Program-made: the position numbers and the translations under genes | Notes under the pieces: generated by a model | Told to the model about the DNA's origin: nothing | Seen by the model: only the letters and a program-made list of their open reading frames with translations | Databases searched by the model: none | Shown here: positions 48,558 through 57,484 of the stretch, piece by piece | Layout of the letters: every line of letters starts with the position of its first letter | Numbering within the stretch: position 1 is the first letter of the stretch | DNA from: Bacteroidales bacterium | GTDB lineage: Bacteria > Bacteroidota > Bacteroidia > Bacteroidales > UBA932 | DNA length: 64,000 nucleotides | Direction: 5' to 3' | NCBI GenBank assembly: GCA_028686425.1 | Contig: JAQUBZ010000002.1 | Coordinates: 1-64,000 of the forward strand

Positions 48558-51029
48558 ATGAAAAATTTTAAAGAAAAGATAAACGGATTGCTGCCATATA
48601 TAGTTGCTGCGATTGTATTTATTTTACTTGCAGTAGTTTACTGCAAACCGATGATATCGGGAAAAGTACTATCACAGGGTGATACTAACCAGTGGAAAGG
48701 AATGTCTCAGGAGATAATGGCATATCATGACAAGACGGGAGAATGGGCCAACTGGACCAATTCGATGTTTTCAGGGATGCCGTCATACCAGATAGCGGGA
48801 GGACAGCCGTCAAACGGCTTTACCAAAGTGGTAAATGCAATATGGGGATTTCTTAACGGATTGACACACTTGTTCTTCAATTCTATTCTTGCAATCATCA
48901 TAGGCTATTTTATCGGATTTTTTATATTGATGAGGTCATTCAATATCAATAAATGGCTCTCTATTGTAGGGTCCATCGCCGTGACGATGTCGTCATATTT
49001 CTTCATCATCATCGTGGCGGGGCATAATACCAAGGCTGAGACTTTGGGGATGATGGCACCTGTGATAGCCGGATTCTTTCTTATTTTCAGAAAAAAATAC
49101 GGTTGGGGTATCTCCCTTGTAATGCTTTACAGTGCATTGGGTATGATGAGGCATCCGCAGATGTCATATTATATGTTTATGATGATGGGAATCTTCGGGA
49201 TTGCCGAAATATATATCCATATCAAAGAGAAGAAAATCAAGGATTTACTGATAGGAATCGTGCTATTTGCCGCATCCCTCGGCGTTGGAGTAGGCTCCGG
49301 ATACAGCACTCTCAAGTCCAATTCGGAATATATGAAGGAGACCATGAGGGGAGGGCACAGCGAACTCGTTAAAGAGGGAGACATTCAAAATCAAAATGCA
49401 GATTCGGGACTGAGCCTTGAATATGCAACTCAGTGGAGCTATGGTATTGATGAGACACTTACATTGTTGATTCCCAACTATATGGGAGGCTCTTCAAATT
49501 ACAATATCGGAGAAAATTCGGCACTGTGCAGAGATATGATTAAGAGAGGTGCTCCCAAAAGTACTGCTGTAAACGTAGCTTCTTCACTTCCGATGTATTG
49601 GGGAGAGCAACCGTTTACTTCAGGTCCCGTATATGTGGGGGCGATTATCTGCTTCCTGTTCGTTTTGGGAGTATGTATAGTGAAAGGACCATACAAATGG
49701 GCGCTGCTCATATCGACCATGTTCTCAATATTCCTATCGTGGGGGCACAATATGATGTGGCTGACGGAACTGTTCTACAAATGGTTTCCATATTACGACA
49801 AATTCAGGACAGTATCTTCGATACTTGTCGTGGCAGAAATTGCCATGCCTCTGCTGGCTTTCCTTGCCATCAAGACAATAATGGATGGAGATGTATCAAA
49901 GAAAAAAATAGTCAGGGGGCTTGAAATCTCTGCAGGAATCACCGGCGGGATCTGTCTCATATTTGCATTGTTCGGCTCGTCAATATGCAGCTTTACATCA
50001 AGCAGTGACGGTTACTATTTTCAGAATATGCCAGAATGGCTTGGTGCAGGTATTCTCTCCGAGAGGGCTGCAATGCTCCGCTCTGATGCGTTACGCTCAC
50101 TGCTGTTCATTGTCCTTGCGGCAGCCCTTGTATGGGGATATTCAAAAGAGAAGATAAAGTTCAAATATTTTGTGATGATACTCGGAGTGCTTGTTGTACT
50201 CGATATGTGGCCTGTCAACAAGAGATTTTTCAATGATGACAACTTCGTCTCCAAACGTGAAAATGTCGGAATATTTCAGAAAATGCCTTATGAAGAGGCT
50301 CTCCTTGCAGATCCCGATCCACATTTCAGAGTACTTAATACTACAACCAATACTTTCAACGAATCAAGAACCTCATATTATTTCAAATCGATAGGAGGGT
50401 ACCATGCCGCCAAATTACGCAGATATCAGGATCTTATTGACGAGCATATATCCAAATACAATATGAATGTACTCAATATGCTCAATACCAAGTATCTGAT
50501 TATTTCAACGCAAGAAGGTGTGCAGCCTCAGTTCAATCCCGATCATCTCGGCAACGGGTGGTTTGTAGATACACTTGCAATTGTCAATACTCCGAATGAG
50601 GAATCGGATGCTCTCAAATCGATAAATCCGGCAGTAAAGGCTGTCACGGATGTGAAATTTAAGGATTTTGCGGTAAATCCGATCACTGCTTACGACAGTA
50701 CGGCTGTAATTGCTCTGACCTCTTATGCTCCTGATGTGCTGGAATATACATCTCACAGCCGTTATGACAAGACTGCCGTATTTTCAGAAATATACTATCC
50801 ATACGGATGGAAAGCATATATTGATGGGCAACAGGTTGAACATTTCAGGGTGAACTATGTCTTGAGGGCCATGAACATCCCGGCCGGAGACCACACCATC
50901 AGATTTGAATTCAGACCCGACTCGATATATAAGGGATATGTGGTGTCAACCGGATTTGGCGCAATAATCATATTGTTCCTGATTGGAGCGGTATGGTCAG
51001 GAATCGGGAAAACCGGCAAAAAGAGTTAG
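48558..51029 (+). CDS. YfhO family multi-spanning membrane protein
   Basis: 823 residues from ATG 48558 (the preceding in-frame TTG is not preferred). About 12-14 membrane segments through residue ~560, then a large extracytoplasmic region and a last membrane segment near the C-terminus. The YYPYGWKAYIDGQ and MNIPAGDHTIRFEF motifs are YfhO hallmarks. In Firmicutes YfhO glycosylates lipoteichoic acid; in Bacteroidota the acceptor is unknown. A GT-C transferase working on the envelope would suit the adjacent polysaccharide locus. Confidence 0.85.
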   Translation: MKNFKEKINGLLPYIVAAIVFILLAVVYCKPMISGKVLSQGDTNQWKGMSQEIMAYHDKTGEWANWTNSMFSGMPSYQIAGGQPSNGFTKVVNAIWGFLNGLTHLFFNSILAIIIGYFIGFFILMRSFNINKWLSIVGSIAVTMSSYFFIIIVAGHNTKAETLGMMAPVIAGFFLIFRKKYGWGISLVMLYSALGMMRHPQMSYYMFMMMGIFGIAEIYIHIKEKKIKDLLIGIVLFAASLGVGVGSGYSTLKSNSEYMKETMRGGHSELVKEGDIQNQNADSGLSLEYATQWSYGIDETLTLLIPNYMGGSSNYNIGENSALCRDMIKRGAPKSTAVNVASSLPMYWGEQPFTSGPVYVGAIICFLFVLGVCIVKGPYKWALLISTMFSIFLSWGHNMMWLTELFYKWFPYYDKFRTVSSILVVAEIAMPLLAFLAIKTIMDGDVSKKKIVRGLEISAGITGGICLIFALFGSSICSFTSSSDGYYFQNMPEWLGAGILSERAAMLRSDALRSLLFIVLAAALVWGYSKEKIKFKYFVMILGVLVVLDMWPVNKRFFNDDNFVSKRENVGIFQKMPYEEALLADPDPHFRVLNTTTNTFNESRTSYYFKSIGGYHAAKLRRYQDLIDEHISKYNMNVLNMLNTKYLIISTQEGVQPQFNPDHLGNGWFVDTLAIVNTPNEESDALKSINPAVKAVTDVKFKDFAVNPITAYDSTAVIALTSYAPDVLEYTSHSRYDKTAVFSEIYYPYGWKAYIDGQQVEHFRVNYVLRAMNIPAGDHTIRFEFRPDSIYKGYVVSTGFGAIIILFLIGAVWSGIGKTGKKS

Positions 51030-51125
51030 CCTTTCATAGATTTGACCTTGCTGATGAGTTTGTTCTGCCATAGATAACACCCATACATCCATGGCATGCC
51101 GTGAGCCATCCCCCATGCTGCAATT
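51030..51125 (-). pseudogene. Out-of-frame C-terminal remnant of the GT2 gene
   Basis: Minus-strand bases 51140 to 51026 read as a coding-like tail (FRYKIAAWGMAHGMPW then MYGCYLWQNKLISKVK) ending in TAA at 51028-51026, in the frame one base away from the GT2 gene. It joins the GT2 reading frame if one A of the A5 run at 51135-51139 is removed. No other feature explains this 96-base gap. Confidence 0.65.
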
Positions 51126-52055
51126 TTATATCTGAAAAATGTAGGGCGGCTCAAAGAACGGAATTTTTGCTTCGGGATAAAGAGATGTATATTGCTTGTA
51201 GTGTTTGGGGCACATCGTCAGAATATGTCGCTTAGTGTAAAACTTTCTGTAATTGATGGTTCTCTTTACATTATAAACTTTCGACACACATTGTTCCAGA
51301 TAATTCAACAAAAAATTTTCGACTTTCAGAATATCATCAACTCTCCAGAGGGTATCATCCCATAATGATTCTTTTGATGACAAAGAAGTATTTCTAAGGA
51401 CATAGTGATATAAAGCTCTGTTAACATGACAGATACTCTTTGAATGAAAAAAATACTGTATGGTTTGATAATAATCTTCGTGGACATTAATACCTATCGG
51501 AAATTTGAAATCGCTGTTTTGAACAATAGACCTCCTGATCATTTTGTTCCAGACCTGGAAATTTATATCTTTTGAAAAAACAGCCATTTTGAGTAGGCAT
51601 TCAATCGGATCTTTCTCGTGAGCTACGGGTTGGTAAACACTCTGATTGTTATGAATGATGTCATACGCACACCATACCATATCATAGTCACCCTCTTTTG
51701 CTTTATTATACATCACTTCGCACATAGCTCTGTCGATGTAGTCATCACTGTCGATATGTGTGATATATTCACCTGCGGCAGCTTCAACTGCAGTTTTGCG
51801 GGCAGTGCCCAACGAGAGGTTACGAGGGTGGTGAATGAGCCTGATGCTTCCTTTACGTTGAGGATATTGTTCGGCTATTTGTTTCAGGACAATGCAACTG
51901 TCATCTGTCGAACCATCATCGACAAAAATAAATTCAATATCATCAAGTGTCTGCTCAAATAGAGTACGAAGACACCTTTCTATACAATCGGCGACATTAT
52001 AGACCGGAACCAATAGTGACACCTTAGGCTGAAAATCAGCTATTTGCAGGTTCAT
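51126..52055 (-). CDS. Family 2 glycosyltransferase, probably frameshifted near its end
   Basis: 309 residues as read. GT-A fold: VSLLVPVYNVADCIERCL start, FVDDGSTDD, and the metal-binding HIDSDDYID; the C-terminal half (WNKMIRRSIV, HEDYYQT) fits capsule and O-antigen GT2 enzymes. The frame stops at 51126, but the neighbouring frame continues with a plausible 30-odd residue tail to 51026, where it would meet the end of the YfhO gene. Removing one base in the A5 run would give about 342 residues. Either a real mutation or a sequencing error. Last gene of the 54479-51026 string. Confidence 0.88.
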   Translation of the reverse strand: MNLQIADFQPKVSLLVPVYNVADCIERCLRTLFEQTLDDIEFIFVDDGSTDDSCIVLKQIAEQYPQRKGSIRLIHHPRNLSLGTARKTAVEAAAGEYITHIDSDDYIDRAMCEVMYNKAKEGDYDMVWCAYDIIHNNQSVYQPVAHEKDPIECLLKMAVFSKDINFQVWNKMIRRSIVQNSDFKFPIGINVHEDYYQTIQYFFHSKSICHVNRALYHYVLRNTSLSSKESLWDDTLWRVDDILKVENFLLNYLEQCVSKVYNVKRTINYRKFYTKRHILTMCPKHYKQYTSLYPEAKIPFFEPPYIFQI

Positions 52056-52056
52056 A

Positions 52057-52767
52057 CTATTTGTTTTTTACGGCTTCTACAATCAACGATTCAAACGTGA
52101 TCATCGGATCCGAACTGACGGCATTGTGATGATTCTCAATATTATTGAGGTCAGGGATATCGGACTGATGCATCTGCTTCAAAGAGATATGACTGAACCC
52201 GGCAAACTCCATTGCTTTAGTCAGATAGTCGTAATTATAGAGAAATTGATGTCCCCATTTGTGGTTAAAATAGTTGAGCACTATCATCGGGTCATATCCG
52301 AACAGATTACGTTCGGCAGGAGCAAAGCGGTCCATACTCCATTTGATATAATCCTTTCCGTAGTCATTTGCTCTGTCGGTATATAACTTCAAGATAACAT
52401 CCATATCGGGAGTAGCGATACGGATATGTCCGCCCGGCTTCAACACCCGATGACACTCTTTCAGCATATCAAGCCCCTGCTGCTGCGTAAGGTGTTCGAT
52501 CATGTGCTCGCTATACACGAAATCAAATGTATCATCCTTGAAAGGGAACGGCTTTGCGGCATTAAGATATGCGGTTGATCTTCTGCACGGGACGAGGTCG
52601 GTACACAACCACCCCTCCAATTGAGTGTCACCACTTCCTAAATGAAGCTTTAATGTCTTATTATGAGACAGATAGTGGGAAATAATGAAAGGAGATCGGA
52701 ACTTTCTGTAAGCATAAGAAAGAGACTCCTTTACCTTGAAATAAAAGGCAAAAATGCATTTATTCAT
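52057..52767 (-). CDS. SAM-dependent methyltransferase
   Basis: 236 residues from ATG 52767, chosen for a TGGAGG ribosome site 9 bases before it. Class I fold: motif I LHLGSGDTQLEGW, acidic residue TDLV, motif IV FDFVYSEHMIEHL, and CHRVLKPGGHIRIATPD. Found in polysaccharide loci, where it may methylate a sugar or act on a lipid-linked chain; the target is not shown. One base separates it from the GT2 gene. A strong promoter with a palindromic spacer lies just upstream. Confidence 0.85.
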   Translation of the reverse strand: MNKCIFAFYFKVKESLSYAYRKFRSPFIISHYLSHNKTLKLHLGSGDTQLEGWLCTDLVPCRRSTAYLNAAKPFPFKDDTFDFVYSEHMIEHLTQQQGLDMLKECHRVLKPGGHIRIATPDMDVILKLYTDRANDYGKDYIKWSMDRFAPAERNLFGYDPMIVLNYFNHKWGHQFLYNYDYLTKAMEFAGFSHISLKQMHQSDIPDLNNIENHHNAVSSDPMITFESLIVEAVKNK

Positions 52768-52806
52768 TTTGATAATCCTCCATAAAAAAATCAACCGAAT
52801 ATGTTG

Positions 52807-52838
52807 CAAAGATAGAATACTTTTATAAAAGTATCAAA
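52807..52838 (-). promoter_or_regulatory. Promoter with an 18-bp palindrome between its two boxes
   Basis: Minus strand: TTTG (52838-52835), 20 bp, TATCTTTG (52814-52807): a full match to the Bacteroidales promoter. The spacer contains a perfect 18-bp palindrome, ATACTTTTATAAAAGTAT, at 52817-52834. It would drive the methyltransferase and GT2 genes from the end of the upstream gene. Confidence 0.6.
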
Positions 52839-53859
52839 GCATCAATTTGGAAAGCATGGTTTTGACTCTTTCGACAAAAGTGTGGTGTTCGACTATGATC
52901 TTGTGGGCAGCTGCCGCCTGTGCCGACTTGTCATTGTGCAGCGCATCTTCTATAAGAGCAATCATTTCATCTTCGTTATGATAGAGCCCCACCTCTCCGT
53001 TTTGGAAGAGGGATTCGATATAAGGATTTGCGTCACAAATCTGATAAGCACCGGCACCGCAGGCCTCGAAAAGTCGAGGATTGGCACCGAATATACTCTG
53101 CTCATTATGAATATTAAGTGCAATTTTAGTTCTGGAATACAATTTATTTACTTCAGCAGGAGGAATATTATGGTTTATGAAGATATTTCTCTTCTCTCTG
53201 AATAACCATTTAATAGGATTTTTGAAATATGGTTTATATTCTCCGTAAAATTTAATATTTAAATGAGAGTATTTTTTTGCAATATCCTGTAATATCTTGA
53301 TTCTCTTAGGACTTGTATAAATATTGCCTACGAATAATATATCAATGTCTCTTTCAATATTCGATATAGGATAATATATTTCGGTGTCACAGGCAGTAGG
53401 AAGAAAATAAGAAGTTTTGCAGATTGATGTATAATATTCTACATCCTTTTCCTCAAAACAGAACACTGCATCAGCGTGATCAATATGATTTTTCGCTTGT
53501 TGCATATTCTTGCGTAAAATACTATCGTACATCCATATTATGACTTTTGATTTAATGCGAAAATAGTCTAATGTGTTGTTAATCAAGATAGTACCATTAA
53601 AACAGAATACAATGTCTGGTTTGTATGAGTTATATACAGACCGTATATATAAATCATATTTCTCTCTGTTTTTTTGTTTTAAACGTTCCCTGTCTAAAGA
53701 AAATTTGTGTCTCCATTTCAAAAGTCCTTTGAACGGATGAATGGGCTCATCGTATGTTTCAATTCTAACCTGAAATCCAAGCTCTTGAAAGGCTCTTCCC
53801 ACACTTTCTTGATATCCAAAATAAGGAGAAGATATTATTAGCACTTTTTTTACGTTCAT
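52834..53859 (-). CDS. CgeB-like glycosyltransferase (GT-B)
   Basis: 341 residues. The N-terminal half has a short Rossmann-like start (KKVLIISSPYFGYQESVG) and the C-terminal half contains the 'Glyco_trans_1_2' pattern: DILFVGNIYTSPKR, IALNIHNEQSIFGANPRLFEACGAGAYQI and a NDEMIALIEDAL helix. Probably adds one sugar in the polysaccharide repeat. AT content is higher than in the housekeeping genes, as in the next two genes, in line with a locus exchanged between strains. Confidence 0.85.
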   Translation of the reverse strand: MNVKKVLIISSPYFGYQESVGRAFQELGFQVRIETYDEPIHPFKGLLKWRHKFSLDRERLKQKNREKYDLYIRSVYNSYKPDIVFCFNGTILINNTLDYFRIKSKVIIWMYDSILRKNMQQAKNHIDHADAVFCFEEKDVEYYTSICKTSYFLPTACDTEIYYPISNIERDIDILFVGNIYTSPKRIKILQDIAKKYSHLNIKFYGEYKPYFKNPIKWLFREKRNIFINHNIPPAEVNKLYSRTKIALNIHNEQSIFGANPRLFEACGAGAYQICDANPYIESLFQNGEVGLYHNEDEMIALIEDALHNDKSAQAAAAHKIIVEHHTFVERVKTMLSKLML

Positions 53860-53870
53860 GATGGTTGTTG

Positions 53871-54479
53871 CTACAAAATTTTTAGAGGATTTCCCTTAGC
53901 AATCGAGTATGGCGGGATATTCTTGTTTACGACTGTATTTGCTCCGATTATGGAGTTGTGACCTATTGTTACATTAGGTAACACGGATACATTTTCTCCA
54001 ATCCATACATCATGTTCTATTTTGACCGGCCCTTTTGACACAAGTGCTCTTAGTTCAGGATGAATATTTAAATCGTCAATAGAGGAATTACCATGTGAAT
54101 GGTCGGTAATCAGCACATTGCTCCCCATAAGAACATTATCATCGATTATAATTTTTTTGATGCATCCGATATGACAATTGAAATTTAGGTGAACATTATT
54201 TCCTATTTTAAGCGAAGGGGTATAGCAATTATCATCATATTTATCAATACACTCCATACGTAGTCCCGGGCCTGAAGTAAAACTCTCTCCTATTGACATA
54301 TAACGATAACCAACAATGTAAATTGGAGCCACAATGTTGATTTTTCCGCTTGCCTTAACATGGATTTTAAATCTATATGATACAATCTTGTTTTTACCTT
54401 TTTTGATCTTTTCTGATAGCCAGAAAGGATAAAATAGAAGTGAGATTTTTGCACAGACATGACATAAGTAATCAATCAT
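53871..54479 (-). CDS. Left-handed beta-helix acyltransferase (WcaF/Maa-like)
   Basis: 202 residues. Hexapeptide repeats run from about 75 to 190 (IGNNVHLNFNCHIGC, IDDNVLMGSNVLITDHSHG, IEHDVWIGENVSVLPNVTIG, IIGANTVVNKNIPPYSIAKG). The catalytic His is in TDHSHGN. It would O- or N-acetylate a sugar of the repeat unit using acetyl-CoA. First gene of the minus-strand string; the -7 element TATCTTTG is at 54505-54512. Confidence 0.85.
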   Translation of the reverse strand: MIDYLCHVCAKISLLFYPFWLSEKIKKGKNKIVSYRFKIHVKASGKINIVAPIYIVGYRYMSIGESFTSGPGLRMECIDKYDDNCYTPSLKIGNNVHLNFNCHIGCIKKIIIDDNVLMGSNVLITDHSHGNSSIDDLNIHPELRALVSKGPVKIEHDVWIGENVSVLPNVTIGHNSIIGANTVVNKNIPPYSIAKGNPLKIL

Positions 54480-54504
54480 AGGTCGTAAAGTTTACTATCT
54501 TTTA

Positions 54505-54512
54505 CAAAGATA
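54505..54512 (-). promoter_or_regulatory. Bacteroidales -7 element before the acyltransferase gene
   Basis: Minus-strand TATCTTTG fits TAnnTTTG, 25 bases before the ATG at 54479. The 206-base gap 54480-54685 is the longest in the window and otherwise AT-rich and featureless apart from the facing plus-strand element. Confidence 0.4.
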
Positions 54513-54586
54513 CATTTTTCTTTTATTAATTGTTATATAATCTGAAATATATATACATAGTATTTTTTATAACTTTCGAATTGTTA

Positions 54587-54594
54587 TATATTTG
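54587..54594 (+). promoter_or_regulatory. Bacteroidales -7 element before the plus-strand glycosyltransferase
   Basis: TATATTTG fits TAnnTTTG; the leader to the ATG at 54686 would be about 85 bases, longer than for most genes here. Confidence 0.4.
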
Positions 54595-54685
54595 CAAAAC
54601 GTATTTCATAAATGTTGCAGTATATTGAGACACTCATATGTAAAAATATAGTTGTGTCAAATTTCTAAATAATTGAAAGAAAGAG

Positions 54686-56212
54686 ATGAAATTAAGCAAA
54701 AAAAAAATTATTAACCTATGCATAAAGTTTAGACAAAAAAGTGCAAAAGCATTTTTGGGCCACAATTATGATTTATGTTTGAAATATTTGCAAGCAGTTG
54801 CTTACACTAATTATACATTTTATCAAGGATATAAAGATGATGAAATAGAAAACATACTTAATAAGTTATCTTTAAAATTAAAACAACAACCATTCAAAAT
54901 GTTTGTTAAGGAGAACAGATGTGTATTTTATGATTCATTTTCACTTAATAATAAAGGATTGACTCAGCAGTATCTTCGGGCAATATTTAATGCAGGATGG
55001 GAACTTCTATATGTAACAGAAACCCCGAAAAATTATAAATATTCGAGAGATATAATTACTGAACTGCTTCAATATCCATTCTCCACGATTGTTTATATTC
55101 CACACAACCTTAGTGGACTGAAAAGATCACAATATATATATGATAAGATAATGGATTTCAATCCGTCAAAATTATTTATGCATATCACTCCTTGGTCTGT
55201 TGAAGCTACTACTGCTTTTTATAAGATTCCTAAATCGGTAATAAAGTACCAAATAAACTTGACTGATCACACTTTTTGGATAGGCTCAAAATGCCTTGAT
55301 TATTCATTAGAATTCAGGAATTATGGAGCCACAATATCTAAGAAATTTCGAGGGATAAGTCAAAATAATATCTTCATTCTACCATACTATCCAATAGTTA
55401 ATAATTCGACTTTTAGAGGATTTCCTTCTCAATGTAAGGATAAGGTTGTTATTTTTTCAGGTGGATCCTATTACAAGATAGTTGACGGAAATAATACTTA
55501 TTTGGAACTTGTGAAGAAAATATTGGATACGTATAAAGAAACAATTGTCTTATTTGCAGGAGATGGAAAACAAAATCTGTTTAAGCACTTTATCTCCGAG
55601 AATAAATATGAAGAAAGATTTTGTTTATTAGGATATCGATCCGACATTGATGAAGTGTTTAGAAATTGTGATATATATTTAGATACTTATCCAGTTGGAG
55701 GAGGATTGATGTGCCAATATGCTGCAAAAAACTCGAAGCCAATATTGTGCTTTGAACCGACACAAGCTAATACTTTAGAGAATTTTCTATGCCAAGTTGA
55801 TTATGAAAATATAACTACTCATACCATTGAAGATTTTTTAGAAGAAGCAAAGTGTCTCATTACCGATAAAGAATATAGAGTAAAAAAAGGAAGAGCGATT
55901 AATAAATGTGTAATTGATAATGTTCAATTTGAAAGTTTATTTATTAGGACTATTTTATCTAACAAGAATCAGATAAAATACTCTTTAGTGGATGACACGA
56001 AAATGCAAGGCTTCAATATCTACGATAAAATAGATTATGAAAATAATACGAAAGAGTATTTTGTAAATATTGTTAAGATATTGAGAATAAATGCTTTTTT
56101 TGATATACCCATTATTTCTTTTAATGCCATCTTTGCGGTATTTAAGAAATACTTAATACTTATTAAAAAAAAGATTATGCTATTTGTGTGCAAAGATAGT
56201 ATTCTTAAATAA
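54686..56212 (+). CDS. Probable GT-B glycosyltransferase, AT-rich
   Basis: 508 residues, the only plus-strand gene of the polysaccharide locus. N-terminal helices, then a GT-B-like pair of domains; visible pieces are VIFSGGSYYKIVDGN, IVLFAGDGKQNLFKHF, LLGYRSDIDEVFRNCDIYLDTYPVGGG, where the last resembles the donor-site region of GT-B enzymes that process sugar nucleotides. Ile, Lys, Asn and AT-ending codons are much commoner than in neighbours, suggesting recent acquisition. The final ~10 codons are antisense to the flippase gene (33-base overlap). Exact family is not recognised with certainty. Confidence 0.75.
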   Translation: MKLSKKKIINLCIKFRQKSAKAFLGHNYDLCLKYLQAVAYTNYTFYQGYKDDEIENILNKLSLKLKQQPFKMFVKENRCVFYDSFSLNNKGLTQQYLRAIFNAGWELLYVTETPKNYKYSRDIITELLQYPFSTIVYIPHNLSGLKRSQYIYDKIMDFNPSKLFMHITPWSVEATTAFYKIPKSVIKYQINLTDHTFWIGSKCLDYSLEFRNYGATISKKFRGISQNNIFILPYYPIVNNSTFRGFPSQCKDKVVIFSGGSYYKIVDGNNTYLELVKKILDTYKETIVLFAGDGKQNLFKHFISENKYEERFCLLGYRSDIDEVFRNCDIYLDTYPVGGGLMCQYAAKNSKPILCFEPTQANTLENFLCQVDYENITTHTIEDFLEEAKCLITDKEYRVKKGRAINKCVIDNVQFESLFIRTILSNKNQIKYSLVDDTKMQGFNIYDKIDYENNTKEYFVNIVKILRINAFFDIPIISFNAIFAVFKKYLILIKKKIMLFVCKDSILK

Positions 56213-57484
56213 AATGACCATTGTAATCATATAAATAAAATATGTTACAAGGTAGCCTTGTGTTATTCCTACAACTCCGTTAAACTTCATGAAAATAAAG
56301 GAGAGACCGACAAATAGGGCAGAAAACAATATTTCGGTGGCAATAAATGATTTAGTCATGGATTTGGCCACCATTAAAAATGAGAGAAGCCAACTTGAAA
56401 TCTTGAAAAAATCACCTGCGAGCTGCCAGATGAACAGATTTTCCATAGGGAGAAAATCGGGGGTGAAGAGTACCCTGATAATAAGAAATCTCAGAAAATA
56501 AATAGCGGCAAAACCGACAATGATGAGCGGGATGATTAACTTGTAGGCTGTAAATATCTCCTTCTTCAATTCGAGCTTATCGTGTATTTCTGATAAACGA
56601 GGCAAATAATAGACACTGAAAGAAGATGTTATGACCATCAGATACATGGAGGAAATCTTGTTCATCGATTCCCACCAGCCTGCTTCGACAATAGAAATAT
56701 TGGAAATCACATAACTTCGCAAGACCAATTGGGCGATAGGAACAGTGATAATTGTGGCAAACGTCATCAATGCGTATCCGAAATATTTTTTAGTAGTGTA
56801 TCTGTCTATTTTTTCCTGAAAATTTGATTTTTTGAACCACGGAAGTTTTCGCACCATCCACAATGTGATGACAAATATCACGCTCTGAAATGTTACTGCA
56901 CTGATCAGTGCTCCCTTCAATCCGAGAGTAAATACAAATATCAGTGTAAAGATAAGACCGACGACACTTCCTACAATATTGACAGTTACGTATTTCTTGA
57001 AATCCTTGTACCCGTTCAGGATAGAAACAAGCAGAGCATTTAAGGCATAAAATAGTATCGTAATGCCGAATATGATAAATACATATTCATATCCGTTGGC
57101 GAGCATTATGGTCCTGCTGAGAAAACTGTTGAATGCAATCATCAATATTCCGCAGATAAGGGAGCAGATGATAGTGATTTTCAGGGCTGTGGATAATAGG
57201 GTTTTGACTTTGCTGTCCGACTGTCTGAATTCTGCAACGTATTTGGTGATTCCGTTGTTGATCCCTCCACTCGCCGCAGTCATGGCGATTGATGAAAAGT
57301 TGCTCAACTGTCCGAGCAGAGCAACTCCCGATGGACCTATGACAATAGCTATGACTTTCATGCTGATAAAGCTTGTCAACATCTTGACAATAGTCGAAAT
57401 ACTTGTGAAAGAAAAGACTTTCACAATGTCCTGTCTGAATACCTTTTTGACAAATTGTCCGATATTGTCAATTATTCTCCCCAT
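56180..57484 (-). CDS. wzx: O-antigen translocase / Wzx-type flippase
   Basis: 434 residues, about 12 membrane segments, MATE/MVF-like fold. The opening [37 protein letters not shown] and [18 protein letters not shown] segments match the WzxE-like O-antigen translocase group. It flips the undecaprenyl-linked repeat unit across the inner membrane. It overlaps the aminotransferase gene by 13 bases and ends the long minus-strand operon that enters from the right edge. Confidence 0.9.
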   Translation of the reverse strand: MGRIIDNIGQFVKKVFRQDIVKVFSFTSISTIVKMLTSFISMKVIAIVIGPSGVALLGQLSNFSSIAMTAASGGINNGITKYVAEFRQSDSKVKTLLSTALKITIICSLICGILMIAFNSFLSRTIMLANGYEYVFIIFGITILFYALNALLVSILNGYKDFKKYVTVNIVGSVVGLIFTLIFVFTLGLKGALISAVTFQSVIFVITLWMVRKLPWFKKSNFQEKIDRYTTKKYFGYALMTFATIITVPIAQLVLRSYVISNISIVEAGWWESMNKISSMYLMVITSSFSVYYLPRLSEIHDKLELKKEIFTAYKLIIPLIIVGFAAIYFLRFLIIRVLFTPDFLPMENLFIWQLAGDFFKISSWLLSFLMVAKSMTKSFIATEILFSALFVGLSFIFMKFNGVVGITQGYLVTYFIYMITMVILFKNTIFAHK

